Below are positions 42,782-51,751 of a DNA stretch of 64,000 nt, piece by piece. The DNA comes from Mucilaginibacter inviolabilis (GTDB lineage Bacteria > Bacteroidota > Bacteroidia > Sphingobacteriales > Sphingobacteriaceae). Both the position numbers and the translations under genes were made by a program. Position 1 is the first letter of the stretch, and every line of letters starts with the position of its first letter. The stretch lies in NCBI RefSeq assembly GCF_011089895.1, contig NZ_JAANAT010000004.1:310001-374000 (forward strand), written 5' to 3'. The notes beneath the pieces are model-generated. The model made no database searches and had not been told where the DNA came from. It worked only from the letters and a program-made list of their open reading frames with translations.

Positions 42782-43651
42782 ATGAACAGAATAGACAACT
42801 TTAAATCCATCATTGACCGGTACAAAGTTGTTTTTTTTGATGCTTTTGGCGTACTGAAAAACTATAATGGTTTGCTTCCTGGTATTGAGCGAACATTTGC
42901 TTACCTGGAAGAGCAGCAAAAGGAATACTATATAGTTACCAATGATGCTTCGCGAAGTCCTGCACAACTGGCCGAATCCTACCAGATCAAGGGGCTGCAT
43001 TCGATTACCCCTGATCATATTATATCTTCGGGAATGCTGACCAAGGATTATCTTGATCTGAAGGTAAATGATGGGATAGTAGCCTATCTGGGTACGCCAG
43101 ATTCGGCGCATTATATCGATAGTTCGGGTTTGCATACCCTGCCTGTAAGCCAGATAAATGCTGATAATATTGAAAAGGTAAATGCCTTGATATTTTTGGA
43201 CGACGAGGGTTTTAACTGGTTTGAAGATCTGAATAAAACCGTCAATATACTGCGCAAGCGCCCCATTCCTGTCATAGTAGCCAATACCGATAAGGCTTAC
43301 CCGGTAACCAAGCACGATGTATCTATTGCTATAGGCGGTTTGGCCAGCATGGTAGAAAAAATTGTAGGTAAGGAGTTTATCCGTTTTGGTAAACCCGACT
43401 CGCAGATGTTTATGTTTGCGTACGATCTGTTGCGCGAGCAGGGGCCCATCAGCAAAAAAGATATTGTGATGGTTGGCGATACCTTGCAAACCGATATCCT
43501 GGGAGGTAATAAATTTGGCTTGGATACGGTGCTGGTGCTCTCTGGTAATACCCAGGCAGCGGACGCTGATAACCGCATTAATGCTACTGGTATAGTGCCT
43601 ACCTACATCTGCGACTCGGCAGTGGTAGAGTTTGGTGAACTTGGGTTTTAA
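42782..43651 (+). CDS. HAD-superfamily (class IIA, NagD-like) phosphatase
   Basis: 289 residues. Motif I is VVFFDAFGVLKNY (Asp nucleophile; Phe in place of the usual second Asp region, DAFGVL). Motif II is in YIVTNDASRS, and the C-terminal motif IV is MVGDTLQTDILGG (Asp ligands). A class IIA cap lies between. Such enzymes dephosphorylate sugar phosphates, nucleotides or glycerol phosphate. The substrate is unknown. Confidence 0.85.
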   Translation: MNRIDNFKSIIDRYKVVFFDAFGVLKNYNGLLPGIERTFAYLEEQQKEYYIVTNDASRSPAQLAESYQIKGLHSITPDHIISSGMLTKDYLDLKVNDGIVAYLGTPDSAHYIDSSGLHTLPVSQINADNIEKVNALIFLDDEGFNWFEDLNKTVNILRKRPIPVIVANTDKAYPVTKHDVSIAIGGLASMVEKIVGKEFIRFGKPDSQMFMFAYDLLREQGPISKKDIVMVGDTLQTDILGGNKFGLDTVLVLSGNTQAADADNRINATGIVPTYICDSAVVEFGELGF

Positions 43652-44063
43652 TTCCTAAATCCGTAATAAAGTGGGTTTACATGGTTTACACTTTTTACAG
43701 GTTAAATTGATTTAATTTATTGATAATCAAATTTTTAGTTGAGTTTTTTGATGAATTTATGTAAACCGACTTTTTGATCATTTAAGCATTCTTTAGCGTC
43801 AGACTTGCGTGAGCGGTGGAGTGAATAGAAAAGGGGCTCAGCATGACATCCTTTCTTTAATAGCAGTGGTCTTTTCATAGGTAATTACTCTTCCAACGAT
43901 GAGGGAACTAATACTCTTTAATACTAAAAATGTCTATCTGACAAATAAATTTTATTTTAAATGTAAACTTAACATTTGTTTTTTTACTTTTGGTTTAACA
44001 AGGGCATTTAACCCCATGCCTACGGGCGCGTCAGCACCCTAAAACCTGAATTAATTAAACGTG
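43652..44063. other. Intergenic region with a decayed REP-like repeat
   Basis: About 43799-43850 holds remnants of the GTCAGTCTGAGC repeat (GTCAGACTTGCG and GGCTCAGCATGAC). The rest is AT-rich, with no gene recognised. The galT promoter must lie here but was not found with confidence. Confidence 0.5.
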
Positions 44064-45119
44064 ATGAACAACGAAAACTTTGATTTGAAAGAACACCCGC
44101 ACAGTCGTTTAAATATTTTAACCGGCGACTGGATACTAGTATCGCCACACCGTACCAAGCGGCCCTGGCAGGGTAAGGTAGAGGCTGCCCAGGCCGATCA
44201 GCGGCCACCATATGACCCCAATTGTTATTTATGTCCCGGAAACAAAAGGGCTGATGGCAGCGAAAACCCGGAGTACAAAGCCAGCTATGTTTTTACCAAT
44301 GACTACTCGTCGTTACTGCTAAACACACCGGAGGGCGGATTGAATGATGATGAACTGCTGGTAGCCAACAGTCAACGAGGAATATGCCGGGTGATCAGCT
44401 TTTCGCCAAGACATGACCTCACATTGCCCGAGATGGAAACCGCCGATATCAGGAAGGTAGTGGATGTTTGGCAGACCGAATACCAGGACCTGGCTACTTA
44501 TCCATGGATAAAACACATCCAGATATTTGAAAATAAAGGAGATATCATGGGGTGCAGCAATCCGCATCCGCATGGGCAGATCTGGGCACAAAATAGTATC
44601 CCGGTTGAGGTGGCTAAGGAAACCCAACAGCAAAAAGTTTATTTTGAGCAAAAAGGCCGCAGCTTGCTGGGCGATTACCTGCAGCTGGAACTCAAAAAAC
44701 AGGAGCGCATTATTTTTGAGAACGAACATTTTGTGGTGCTGGTTCCTTTTTGGGCGGTTTGGCCTTATGAAGCCATGATTGTAAGCAAGAGACATATCAC
44801 CAGTTTACTTTATTTTACAGATGAGGAAAAAACAGCTCTTGCTGATGCCATTAAGCGCCTTACGGTACGCTATGATAATATGTTCGAGACTTCGTTTCCA
44901 TACTCTGCAGGTATGCACCAATCGCCGGTAAACATGGGCGATCATCCGTACTGGCATTGGCATATGCATTTTTATCCACCGCTGTTACGATCGGCCACGG
45001 TTAAAAAATTTATGGTGGGGTATGAGATGCTGGCCAATCCGCAAAGAGATATTACTGCCGAATTTGCAGCCGACAGGTTACGGAATTTAAGCGAAGTACA
45101 TTATAAAACTAAGGGATAA
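44064..45119 (+). CDS. galT: UDP-glucose--hexose-1-phosphate uridylyltransferase
   Basis: 351 residues from ATG 44064 (a GTG lies one codon earlier). The HIT-superfamily motifs are CSNPHPHGQIWA with the nucleophile His, and HWHMHFYPP near the C-terminus. Zinc-site residues appear in CYLCPGNKRADG. It exchanges UMP between glucose-1-P and galactose-1-P in the Leloir pathway. It is followed 61 bases later by galM; galK and galE are not in the window. Confidence 0.95.
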   Translation: MNNENFDLKEHPHSRLNILTGDWILVSPHRTKRPWQGKVEAAQADQRPPYDPNCYLCPGNKRADGSENPEYKASYVFTNDYSSLLLNTPEGGLNDDELLVANSQRGICRVISFSPRHDLTLPEMETADIRKVVDVWQTEYQDLATYPWIKHIQIFENKGDIMGCSNPHPHGQIWAQNSIPVEVAKETQQQKVYFEQKGRSLLGDYLQLELKKQERIIFENEHFVVLVPFWAVWPYEAMIVSKRHITSLLYFTDEEKTALADAIKRLTVRYDNMFETSFPYSAGMHQSPVNMGDHPYWHWHMHFYPPLLRSATVKKFMVGYEMLANPQRDITAEFAADRLRNLSEVHYKTKG

Positions 45120-45180
45120 GCAAAAAATACTAATTTAGGCCAACCAAACTAAACGATATCAACCAACTATTTACAAAACT

Positions 45181-46341
45181 ATGAGACATTTATCTAAAAA
45201 CCTCCTACTAATAATGTTACCGGCATGTGTATCTTTAGCGGCCTGTAATCAATCATCTGACAAGAAAAAAACAAACATGACGGATAGCACCCAAACACCC
45301 GCTTCTGCTTTCGAAAAAACAATCGATGGAAAGCAAACGCATTTATACACCCTTAAAAATAAAAATGGTATCACAGCTACGTTTACCAATTACGGTGGCC
45401 GTATAGTGAGCCTGTTGGTTCCGGATAAAAATGGTAAGCTAACCGATGTGGTGCTGGGCTTTGAAAGCGTAGAGGGTTTTGAAAAATCAACCGAGCCTTA
45501 TTATGGCGCTACTATTGGCAGGTATGGTAACCGTATAGCCAAAGGCAAGTTTAAAATTGATGGTAAAGAATACCAATCGTCTATAAATAATCCGCCAAAT
45601 ACGCTGCATGGCGGTAAAAATGGCTATCAGAGCGTAGTTTGGGATGGTAAACAAGTTGATTCATCTACCGTGGAGTTTACCTATCTGTCAAAAGATATGG
45701 AAGAAGGTTTTCCTGGTAACCTCAACGTAAAAGTTACTTATAGCTTAACGGATAACAATGAGTTTAAAGCAGTTTACGAAGCTACAACCGATAAAAATAC
45801 CGTTGTTAACTTAACCAATCATGCCTTTTTTAACCTGAATGGCGAAGGCAGCGGAACCATCCTTGACCATTTGGTACAGATTGATGCTGATAACTATGTT
45901 CCGGTTGATTCGACTTTGATCCCTTTAGGTAAGATTGAGAGCGTAAAAGGTACCCCGTTTGATTTCACCAAGCCCGAAACCATTGGTAAACGTATCAATG
46001 ATAATAATGTGCAACTAAAAGACGGCAAAGGATACGATCATAATTTTGTGCTGAACAAGCATGATATCAAAACGCCGATAGCCACCGTAATTGGCGACAA
46101 AAGCGGTATAAAAATGGAGGTATTTACCGAAGAGCCTGGTTTACAATTCTACAGCGGTAACTTTATGCAGGCCAAAAATGTAATGAAACGTGGTTTAAAA
46201 GACGAGTTCCGCACTTCATTCGCCATGGAAACACAACATTATCCAGATTCACCCAATCAACCTCAGTTCCCATCAACAGAACTTAAGCCAGGGCAGACTT
46301 ATAAAACACAGTCGTTATATAAATTTTCGGTAGTTAAGTAA
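45181..46341 (+). CDS. galM: Aldose 1-epimerase (galactose mutarotase), lipoprotein form
   Basis: 386 residues with a lipoprotein signal and lipobox LAAC (Cys about residue 21). The mutarotase domain shows FTNYGGRIVSLLVPDKNG, TIGRYGNRIAKGKF, the catalytic His motifs NTLHGGKNGYQ and NLTNHAFFNLNG, and GYDHNFVL. The C-terminal Glu region is FSMETQHYPDSPNQP-like (FAMETQHYPDSPNQP). It interconverts the anomers of galactose, probably in the periplasm. It forms an operon with galT. Confidence 0.93.
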   Translation: MRHLSKNLLLIMLPACVSLAACNQSSDKKKTNMTDSTQTPASAFEKTIDGKQTHLYTLKNKNGITATFTNYGGRIVSLLVPDKNGKLTDVVLGFESVEGFEKSTEPYYGATIGRYGNRIAKGKFKIDGKEYQSSINNPPNTLHGGKNGYQSVVWDGKQVDSSTVEFTYLSKDMEEGFPGNLNVKVTYSLTDNNEFKAVYEATTDKNTVVNLTNHAFFNLNGEGSGTILDHLVQIDADNYVPVDSTLIPLGKIESVKGTPFDFTKPETIGKRINDNNVQLKDGKGYDHNFVLNKHDIKTPIATVIGDKSGIKMEVFTEEPGLQFYSGNFMQAKNVMKRGLKDEFRTSFAMETQHYPDSPNQPQFPSTELKPGQTYKTQSLYKFSVVK

Positions 46342-46367
46342 GCCGAAAAGATATACCACTTTTCTTC

Positions 46368-46455
46368 ACGCGTCATTGCGAGGCACGAAGCAATCCCAAA
46401 CTATACAGAGTCGCTCTGCAAATCGGGGATTGCTTCGTGACTCACAATGACGCGT
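46368..46455. repeat. Long inverted repeat, CGTCATTGCGAGG family
   Basis: ACGCGTCATTGCGAGGCACG (left, from 46368) and GTGACTCACAATGACGCGT (right, to 46455) pair with small differences, enclosing GAAGCAATCCC / GGGATTGCTTC. This repeat type is seen in many Bacteroidota. It lies between convergent genes. Confidence 0.8.
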
Positions 46456-46495
46456 TTATAATTATAATATAGCTGAATTAAAACCAGATATTATC

Positions 46496-47083
46496 TCAAT
46501 GCCCGTGTAACTGTTCATAATCCTCGATAGTATCAATATCAATGGCTCCGAGCGGAAACGCAATCTGAGCAACATCATTGGGGAAAATTTTGATTAGTTT
46601 TTTGGCTCCTTCCTTACCTTGCAGCATTAATAATTGGGGAAAGTAGGAGGCATCAAACAATACTGGCACTCCGAGCGTATCCCGGTAGGCGCAGGCAATG
46701 ATGCCAAAATCAGTTTCTGCTTTTTTTTCGGTGAGCTGATATATCAGCAAGGGATCAACAAAGGGCTGGTCGCAGAGCATTAATATAGCGCCGGTTATTA
46801 AAGGTTGCAGGCTCAGTAATTCGGTAATACCCAATCGTATAGATGACGCCATACCCTCCTGCCAAAGGGTATTATAGGCAATATGCACCAGCTGATCTGA
46901 TATGCCTGGGCGTATTATCCCTTCATTAGCACCCAGCACCACCACCACGTTTTCATGACATACCGAAGTCAGTGCCGTTTGAATAGCGCGCTGCAGCAGC
47001 GTTTGTCCCTGGTAAACCAGGTTTTGTTTGGGGCTGCCCAAGCGGCTTGATGAGCCTGCTGCTAATATGATCAATCCGGTCAT
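46496..47083 (-). CDS. MocA-like molybdenum cofactor nucleotidyltransferase
   Basis: 195 residues. The NTP-transferase motif is LAAGSSSRLGSPKQ (residues 6-19), and the metal-binding Asp is in AILMLCDQPFVDP (about residue 101). Enzymes of this type add CMP (MocA) or GMP to molybdopterin. The neighbour XdhC, five bases upstream, usually works with such enzymes to mature xanthine-dehydrogenase-family proteins. Confidence 0.85.
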   Translation of the reverse strand: MTGLIILAAGSSSRLGSPKQNLVYQGQTLLQRAIQTALTSVCHENVVVVLGANEGIIRPGISDQLVHIAYNTLWQEGMASSIRLGITELLSLQPLITGAILMLCDQPFVDPLLIYQLTEKKAETDFGIIACAYRDTLGVPVLFDASYFPQLLMLQGKEGAKKLIKIFPNDVAQIAFPLGAIDIDTIEDYEQLHGH

Positions 47084-47088
47084 AAGAG

Positions 47089-48240
47089 TTATTGCATCGT
47101 TTGCGTAATAATTTGCTCCGGGTGGCGGCTATGGATCGCGTTTTTATATCGCAGGGATGTACCAATCCTGTTTTTTAATACCGCCTGCATTTCGGCAATA
47201 ATGGATAAAGCAATCTCGTCGGCATTCTCAGATCCTATGTCCAAACCGGCCGGTCCGTAAATGCTGGCTAAATGTTCATCTGTTATTTCCATACCCTCAC
47301 TTTTGAGTTCATCCAACATACGGTGTAAGCGTTTTTTTGGCCCCAGGGCCCCTACGTAAGGTAACTGTAAAGGCAGTAATTGTTTTAATACGGCCAGATC
47401 ATAATTATAGTTGTGTGTCATCAGGATAATGACGGTGCGGTCATCAATATCTATCTGTGACAGGGCATTTTCTGGTTTAGTTGTAATGATCTTTTTGGCT
47501 AGTGGAAATCGCTCAGGTATAGCATAGTTAGAGCGCCCATCCACTATATAAATATGCCAGCCCAGTACCGAAGCCAACTGCACTAAAGGTATAGCATCAT
47601 TCCCGGCCCCGAATATGATGAGCGATACGGTGGGTTGTAACAGCTCAATAAAACAGGTGAATTTATCGCCGTAAATATAGGTTTTGGTAACAGAATTGCC
47701 GTTGATGAGCACATCATTAGCATCGGCCAGTAATACATCTTTTATCGTTTCATCGGGGAAAATACCCTTGATGGCTCTTTCTTGTGTTAATAACAAACAA
47801 GTGCCGGGTTGCGGAGCCTGTTTATCATTCATCGTGAAAATAGTGATGAGCACCACCGGTTCGCGCTGGCTTAAAAACAACTTAAAAAACTGTATGGGAT
47901 TATTGGGTTTAGTTGCAGATATCGGTTCGATCAGGATATGGATAATACCATTGCAACCCAGGCCAACGCCAAATTTGGCATCGTCATCATCAGTGGTATC
48001 GTAAGTTACCAGCATGGGCTTGTTCTGCGCCATTACCAGGCGGGCTTTGCGCAGGGCATCGCCTTCCAGGCAGCCACCGCTGATAGCGCCTGTAAGCTGC
48101 CCATCCTCGGTGATGAGCATGCGGGCACCTGCACGGCGGTATGATGAGCCTTCTACATGCACTACCGTAGCCAGGGCTGTTTGCTTAGCTGCTTGGTGGG
48201 CCCGGTCAAAAGCCTGTACAATGTCCTGTAGTTCTTTCAC
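47089..48240 (-). CDS. XdhC/CoxI family molybdoenzyme maturation protein
   Basis: 383 residues with a GTG start. An N-terminal XdhC/CoxI domain (TVVHVEGSSYRRAGARMLI, AISGGCLEGDA) is followed by a Rossmann-like XdhC_C domain (SLIIFGAGNDAIPLVQLA, YVGALGPKKR, then IYGPAGLDIGSENADEIA). XdhC binds the sulfurated cofactor and inserts it into the xanthine dehydrogenase family. No such dehydrogenase is in the window. Confidence 0.9.
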   Translation of the reverse strand: MKELQDIVQAFDRAHQAAKQTALATVVHVEGSSYRRAGARMLITEDGQLTGAISGGCLEGDALRKARLVMAQNKPMLVTYDTTDDDDAKFGVGLGCNGIIHILIEPISATKPNNPIQFFKLFLSQREPVVLITIFTMNDKQAPQPGTCLLLTQERAIKGIFPDETIKDVLLADANDVLINGNSVTKTYIYGDKFTCFIELLQPTVSLIIFGAGNDAIPLVQLASVLGWHIYIVDGRSNYAIPERFPLAKKIITTKPENALSQIDIDDRTVIILMTHNYNYDLAVLKQLLPLQLPYVGALGPKKRLHRMLDELKSEGMEITDEHLASIYGPAGLDIGSENADEIALSIIAEMQAVLKNRIGTSLRYKNAIHSRHPEQIITQTMQ

Positions 48241-48254
48241 AATTGGTTTTAACT

Positions 48255-48701
48255 TTATTTCTTCTTAACGGGTTTCCAATTATCAGGCTCCCAAATATCT
48301 AAACGGGTAATTTTCTCAATGCTGCCACTGTTCATTCCCATATGCCCGGTCATTTCACTATTGTAAGTGCCTTCCATAATTACATAATGATTGCTATATT
48401 GTTTCAGGTTGCTGACCTCCGGATGTTTTGGTCCAATACTAACCCAAATTGAATTTTTACTTATAGCATGGTCATAATCATCTTTATGGAGATATAATCC
48501 ATTACCTTCAAATTCGAGATGTAAGTAGCCTATCACCCTGATTTTTTTTCCATTATATTTATCTGGGTTGGCTATTAAACTGACTAATGAAACATCGGGC
48601 CCCTGATTTAAGGCAACATGATCGGCTATAATTATATTGTTGTTTAATTTATGTTTACAGGAATAAATAGTAAGCAATAACAAACAAGCAGCAATCTTCA
48701 T
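48255..48701 (-). CDS. Small lipoprotein of unknown function
   Basis: 148 residues with a lipoprotein signal (MKIAACLLLLTIYSC). The body is beta-rich: VSLVSLIANPDKYNGKKIRV, IGYLHLEFEGNGLYLHKDDY, SIWVSIG, YVIMEGTYNSEMTGHMGMNS. It resembles small OB-fold-like Bacteroidota proteins. I do not recognise a function. It lies 14 bases upstream of xdhC on the same strand. Confidence 0.65.
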   Translation of the reverse strand: MKIAACLLLLTIYSCKHKLNNNIIIADHVALNQGPDVSLVSLIANPDKYNGKKIRVIGYLHLEFEGNGLYLHKDDYDHAISKNSIWVSIGPKHPEVSNLKQYSNHYVIMEGTYNSEMTGHMGMNSGSIEKITRLDIWEPDNWKPVKKK

Positions 48702-48734
48702 AACTCAGGTAATATAAGTAAGGTAAATATAACT

Positions 48735-48742
48735 CAAAGTTA
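48735..48742 (-). promoter_or_regulatory. Candidate -7 element of the lipoprotein-xdhC-mocA operon
   Basis: TAACTTTG on the minus strand matches TAnnTTTG and lies 33 bases before the start codon of the lipoprotein gene. Confidence 0.35.
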
Positions 48743-48863
48743 TTAATATCGATAGAATGCGATCATTGTTCAATTAGACAATCAAAAAGTACATTTAAAA
48801 AACATAACAGCAGTTTGTAATATTTACTTTTACAATAGGTAACCTGCGGGGATACTTTTACAT

Positions 48864-49865
48864 ATGAATGGTTCATTGCTCATAGATAATCACGGCCGGA
48901 AGATTAATTACCTGCGCCTTGCGGTAACGGATAAATGCAATTTGCGGTGTTTTTATTGCATGCCCGAAGATGGTTTGCATTGGCTTTCGCGTACGGAATT
49001 GATGAGCTATGAAGAAATGTTGCGTGGCTGTAGTCTGCTGGTAAAAATGGGTATCGAAAAGATTCGTATTACCGGTGGTGAACCTTTTGTTCGTAAGGAT
49101 ATTATGCCATTGCTCACTGCCGTATCGCAGTTGGATGGACTGAAAGAGCTGAGCCTCACCACTAATGGTGTATTGACCGCGCCGCATATTCCGGAATTGA
49201 AAGAAATCGGTGTACGGTCGGTAAACCTGAGTCTGGATACGCTGGATGCGAACCGCTTTTTTGCCATTACCCGCCGGGATGAATTTGCCCATGTGATGAA
49301 CACTCTGGAAGTTTTGCTCAAATACGGCATCGAAGTAAAAATAAATGCGGTGGTGATGGATGGTAAAAATACGCAGGATATTATCCCCTTAGTACGGATG
49401 ACCAAAGAGCTGCCGGTAAGTGTACGTTTTATAGAAGAAATGCCTTTTAATGGTGATGGGCATATTTACACGGGTTTGCAATGGGATCATGTACGGATAC
49501 TGGAAGAGATCAAAAGTCAATATCCACGGATACAGAAACTATCCGATCCGCCATATTCAACTTCGTATAACTATCAGATACCGGGTCACCAGGGTTCAAT
49601 AGGTATTATAGCGGCTTATTCGCGTACGTTTTGTGGCACCTGTAACCGCATCAGGATAACTCCACAGGGCGAACTGAAAACTTGTTTGTATGATGATGGC
49701 GGATTGAATATGAAAGGTATAATGCGTGCCGGTACAGGTGATGACGAACTGCAGGCGATATTGCTAAATGCTATTAATCATCGGGCTAAAGATGGCTGGG
49801 AGGCCGAGCGTACACGGATAGTGCATCCGGGCATACATGAATCTATGGCTACTATTGGGGGATAA
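48864..49865 (+). CDS. moaA: GTP 3',8-cyclase
   Basis: 333 residues of radical SAM enzyme that starts molybdopterin synthesis from GTP. The SAM cluster cysteines are C25, C29 and C32 (DKCNLRCFYCMPEDG). The second cluster is in FCGTCNRIRITPQGELKTCL. The C-terminal end (HPGIHESMATIGG) keeps the GG tail. It leads the plus-strand Mo-cofactor gene series. A long inverted repeat separates it from moeA. Confidence 0.96.
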   Translation: MNGSLLIDNHGRKINYLRLAVTDKCNLRCFYCMPEDGLHWLSRTELMSYEEMLRGCSLLVKMGIEKIRITGGEPFVRKDIMPLLTAVSQLDGLKELSLTTNGVLTAPHIPELKEIGVRSVNLSLDTLDANRFFAITRRDEFAHVMNTLEVLLKYGIEVKINAVVMDGKNTQDIIPLVRMTKELPVSVRFIEEMPFNGDGHIYTGLQWDHVRILEEIKSQYPRIQKLSDPPYSTSYNYQIPGHQGSIGIIAAYSRTFCGTCNRIRITPQGELKTCLYDDGGLNMKGIMRAGTGDDELQAILLNAINHRAKDGWEAERTRIVHPGIHESMATIGG

Positions 49866-49870
49866 TTCAC

Positions 49871-49964
49871 AGTATCAAGTAGCTAGTATCAAGTATCAAG
49901 ATTTTTGAATGTTTTATAAAATAAATGCAGCTGTCTTGATACTTGATACTAGCTACTTGATACT
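49871..49964. repeat. Long perfect inverted repeat, AGTATCAAGTAGC family (copy 2)
   Basis: Perfect 31-bp arms at 49871-49901 and 49934-49964; the first 29 bases are identical to the arm at 23713. It lies between moaA and moeA, two genes on the same strand. Confidence 0.9.
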
Positions 49965-49976
49965 AAAAAAATATAT

Positions 49977-51173
49977 ATGACCACTGTTGAAGAAGCTGAA
50001 AAGCTGATACTGGAGCAATTAAGAGATTATGGTACAGAAAGTTTGCCATTTGAGCAGACCGTTGGTCGTGTGTTGGCCGAAGTCATTAAAGCCGACCGTG
50101 ACCTGCCTCCCTTTAACCGGGTAACGATGGATGGTATAGCTGTTCATTATCAGTCTATTGTAAGTGGTATCCTTACGTTTAATATCAAAGCTACCCAGGC
50201 AGCCGGTGATGAGCCTGTTGCTATTACCCATCCTGAGGAGTGTATCGAGATCATGACTGGGGCAGTGTTGCCGGTTTCTGCAGATACGGTGATCCGTTAT
50301 GAGGATGTGGAAATCGTCAGTGGCCGGGCTTTGGTAAAAGTGCAGGATATCAAAAAAGGTCAAAATCTGCATTTGAAGGGTGCAGATAAAAGGGAAGGAG
50401 AGGTATTAGCGTCGATTGGGCAAATGATTACGCCTGCCATTATTGGTTTGGCAGCATCTGTTGGTAAAACGCACTTGTTGGTTAAAAAATTACCGCGCGT
50501 GGTGATCATATCCTCAGGCGACGAATTGGTGGAGGTTGATCAAGCTCCTGCGCCATACCAGATCCGGAGATCAAACGGTTATACCATAAAAGCGGTATTA
50601 CAGAAACAGGGTTTGCAACCGGATATGATCCATATCCCCGACGATCCTGAAATTACCCGGCAACAAATACAGCATTGTCTACAAAATTATGATGTATTGC
50701 TGTTGAGTGGCGGTATATCTATGGGTAAGTTTGATTACATACCCCAGGCACTTGAAGATTCGGCAGTGAAGAAAATATTTCATAAAGTGGCCCAGCGTCC
50801 CGGTAAACCTTTTTGGTTTGGTGTGCACGGAAATGGAAGCCTTGTATTCGCTTTCCCTGGTAACCCAGTGGCTACCTTTATGTGCCTGCACAAATATTTT
50901 TTAAACTGGTTAAGGGATACTTTAGGTTTGGCAGAACAATCATCCGTTTATGCGATTTTAGCAAAAGATTTTCAGTTTCAGCCGACTTTACAGTACTTTT
51001 TACAGGTAAGGCTGCAAAGCAATCCGCAAGGGCAACTCATAGCCTTGCCAATTGAAGGAAATGGTTCAGGTGATTTTGCTAACTTAGCAGATACCGATGC
51101 CTTTTTAGAATTACCCCTGGAAAGGACTGATTTTAAAGCCGGAGAGGTGTTCAGGGTATTAAGATTCATCTGA
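49977..51173 (+). CDS. moeA: Molybdopterin molybdotransferase
   Basis: 398 residues. Domain order is as in MoeA: an N-terminal region with RDLPPFNRVTMDGIAVHY, a catalytic core with TGAVLPVSADTVIRYEDVEI and RRSNGYTIKAVLQKQGL, the MoCF domain (VVIISSGDELVEV, LLLSGGISMGKFDYIPQAL), PGKPFWFGVHG and FAFPGNPVATFMCLHKYF, and a C-terminal domain. It inserts molybdate into adenylated molybdopterin. Confidence 0.95.
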   Translation: MTTVEEAEKLILEQLRDYGTESLPFEQTVGRVLAEVIKADRDLPPFNRVTMDGIAVHYQSIVSGILTFNIKATQAAGDEPVAITHPEECIEIMTGAVLPVSADTVIRYEDVEIVSGRALVKVQDIKKGQNLHLKGADKREGEVLASIGQMITPAIIGLAASVGKTHLLVKKLPRVVIISSGDELVEVDQAPAPYQIRRSNGYTIKAVLQKQGLQPDMIHIPDDPEITRQQIQHCLQNYDVLLLSGGISMGKFDYIPQALEDSAVKKIFHKVAQRPGKPFWFGVHGNGSLVFAFPGNPVATFMCLHKYFLNWLRDTLGLAEQSSVYAILAKDFQFQPTLQYFLQVRLQSNPQGQLIALPIEGNGSGDFANLADTDAFLELPLERTDFKAGEVFRVLRFI

Positions 51174-51280
51174 ACCATGATTTTTAGTATTAGGGGATTA
51201 TCTTGATTCTAATCTGATAAGAAAAATCCTTAAATCCCATAATCAGGTAAATCAAGGTTCAGACAAAAGAAAATTATATA

Positions 51281-51751
51281 ATGTTAAGCCATTTAGATAA
51301 ACAAGGCAACCCATTAATGGTTGATGTAAGTGAGAAGCAGGTTACCCACCGCACAGCCACGGCGCGCAGTGTGGTTGTTTTGCCTGCTGAAGTATTGCAA
51401 CATTTAACCAATGGCGATCTAGTGAGCAAGAAAGGTCCGGTTTTTCAAACGGCTATCATTGCCGGTATTATGGCCGCTAAAAAAACCGGCGACCTGATAC
51501 CGCTTTGCCATCCCCTGGGTATGGATAACTGTAACATCGTTATACAGGTTAATGAACAGCAGGAGATTGTGATTGATTGTACCGCCAGCATCACCGCTAA
51601 AACTGGTATTGAGATGGAGGCTCTGGTTGGTGCATCTATAGCAGCACTCACTATTTATGACATGTGCAAGGCCATGAGCCATGATATTGTAATTAAAGAA
51701 ACCAAACTGATAGCAAAAACAGGAGGTAAACGTGACTTTAAACGAGCATAA
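51281..51751 (+). CDS. moaC: Cyclic pyranopterin monophosphate synthase
   Basis: 156 residues. It converts the MoaA product to cPMP. Visible are MVDVSEKQVTHRTATARSVV, GIMAAKKTGDLIPLCHPLGM, DCTASITAKTGIEMEALVGA and the C-terminal TKLIAKTGGKRDF. Its last 20 bases overlap the start of the mobA gene. Confidence 0.96.
   Translation: MLSHLDKQGNPLMVDVSEKQVTHRTATARSVVVLPAEVLQHLTNGDLVSKKGPVFQTAIIAGIMAAKKTGDLIPLCHPLGMDNCNIVIQVNEQQEIVIDCTASITAKTGIEMEALVGASIAALTIYDMCKAMSHDIVIKETKLIAKTGGKRDFKRA

Noticed and set aside
46368..46455. tRNA or small RNA gene
   Set aside because: It is a long inverted repeat of the CGTCATTGCGAGG type with no tRNA arms or conserved loop sequences.
48777..48863. Molybdenum cofactor riboswitch before moaA
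   Set aside because: The 160-base gap shows no recognisable stem pattern of that RNA; only AT-rich sequence and a short GC stretch were seen.
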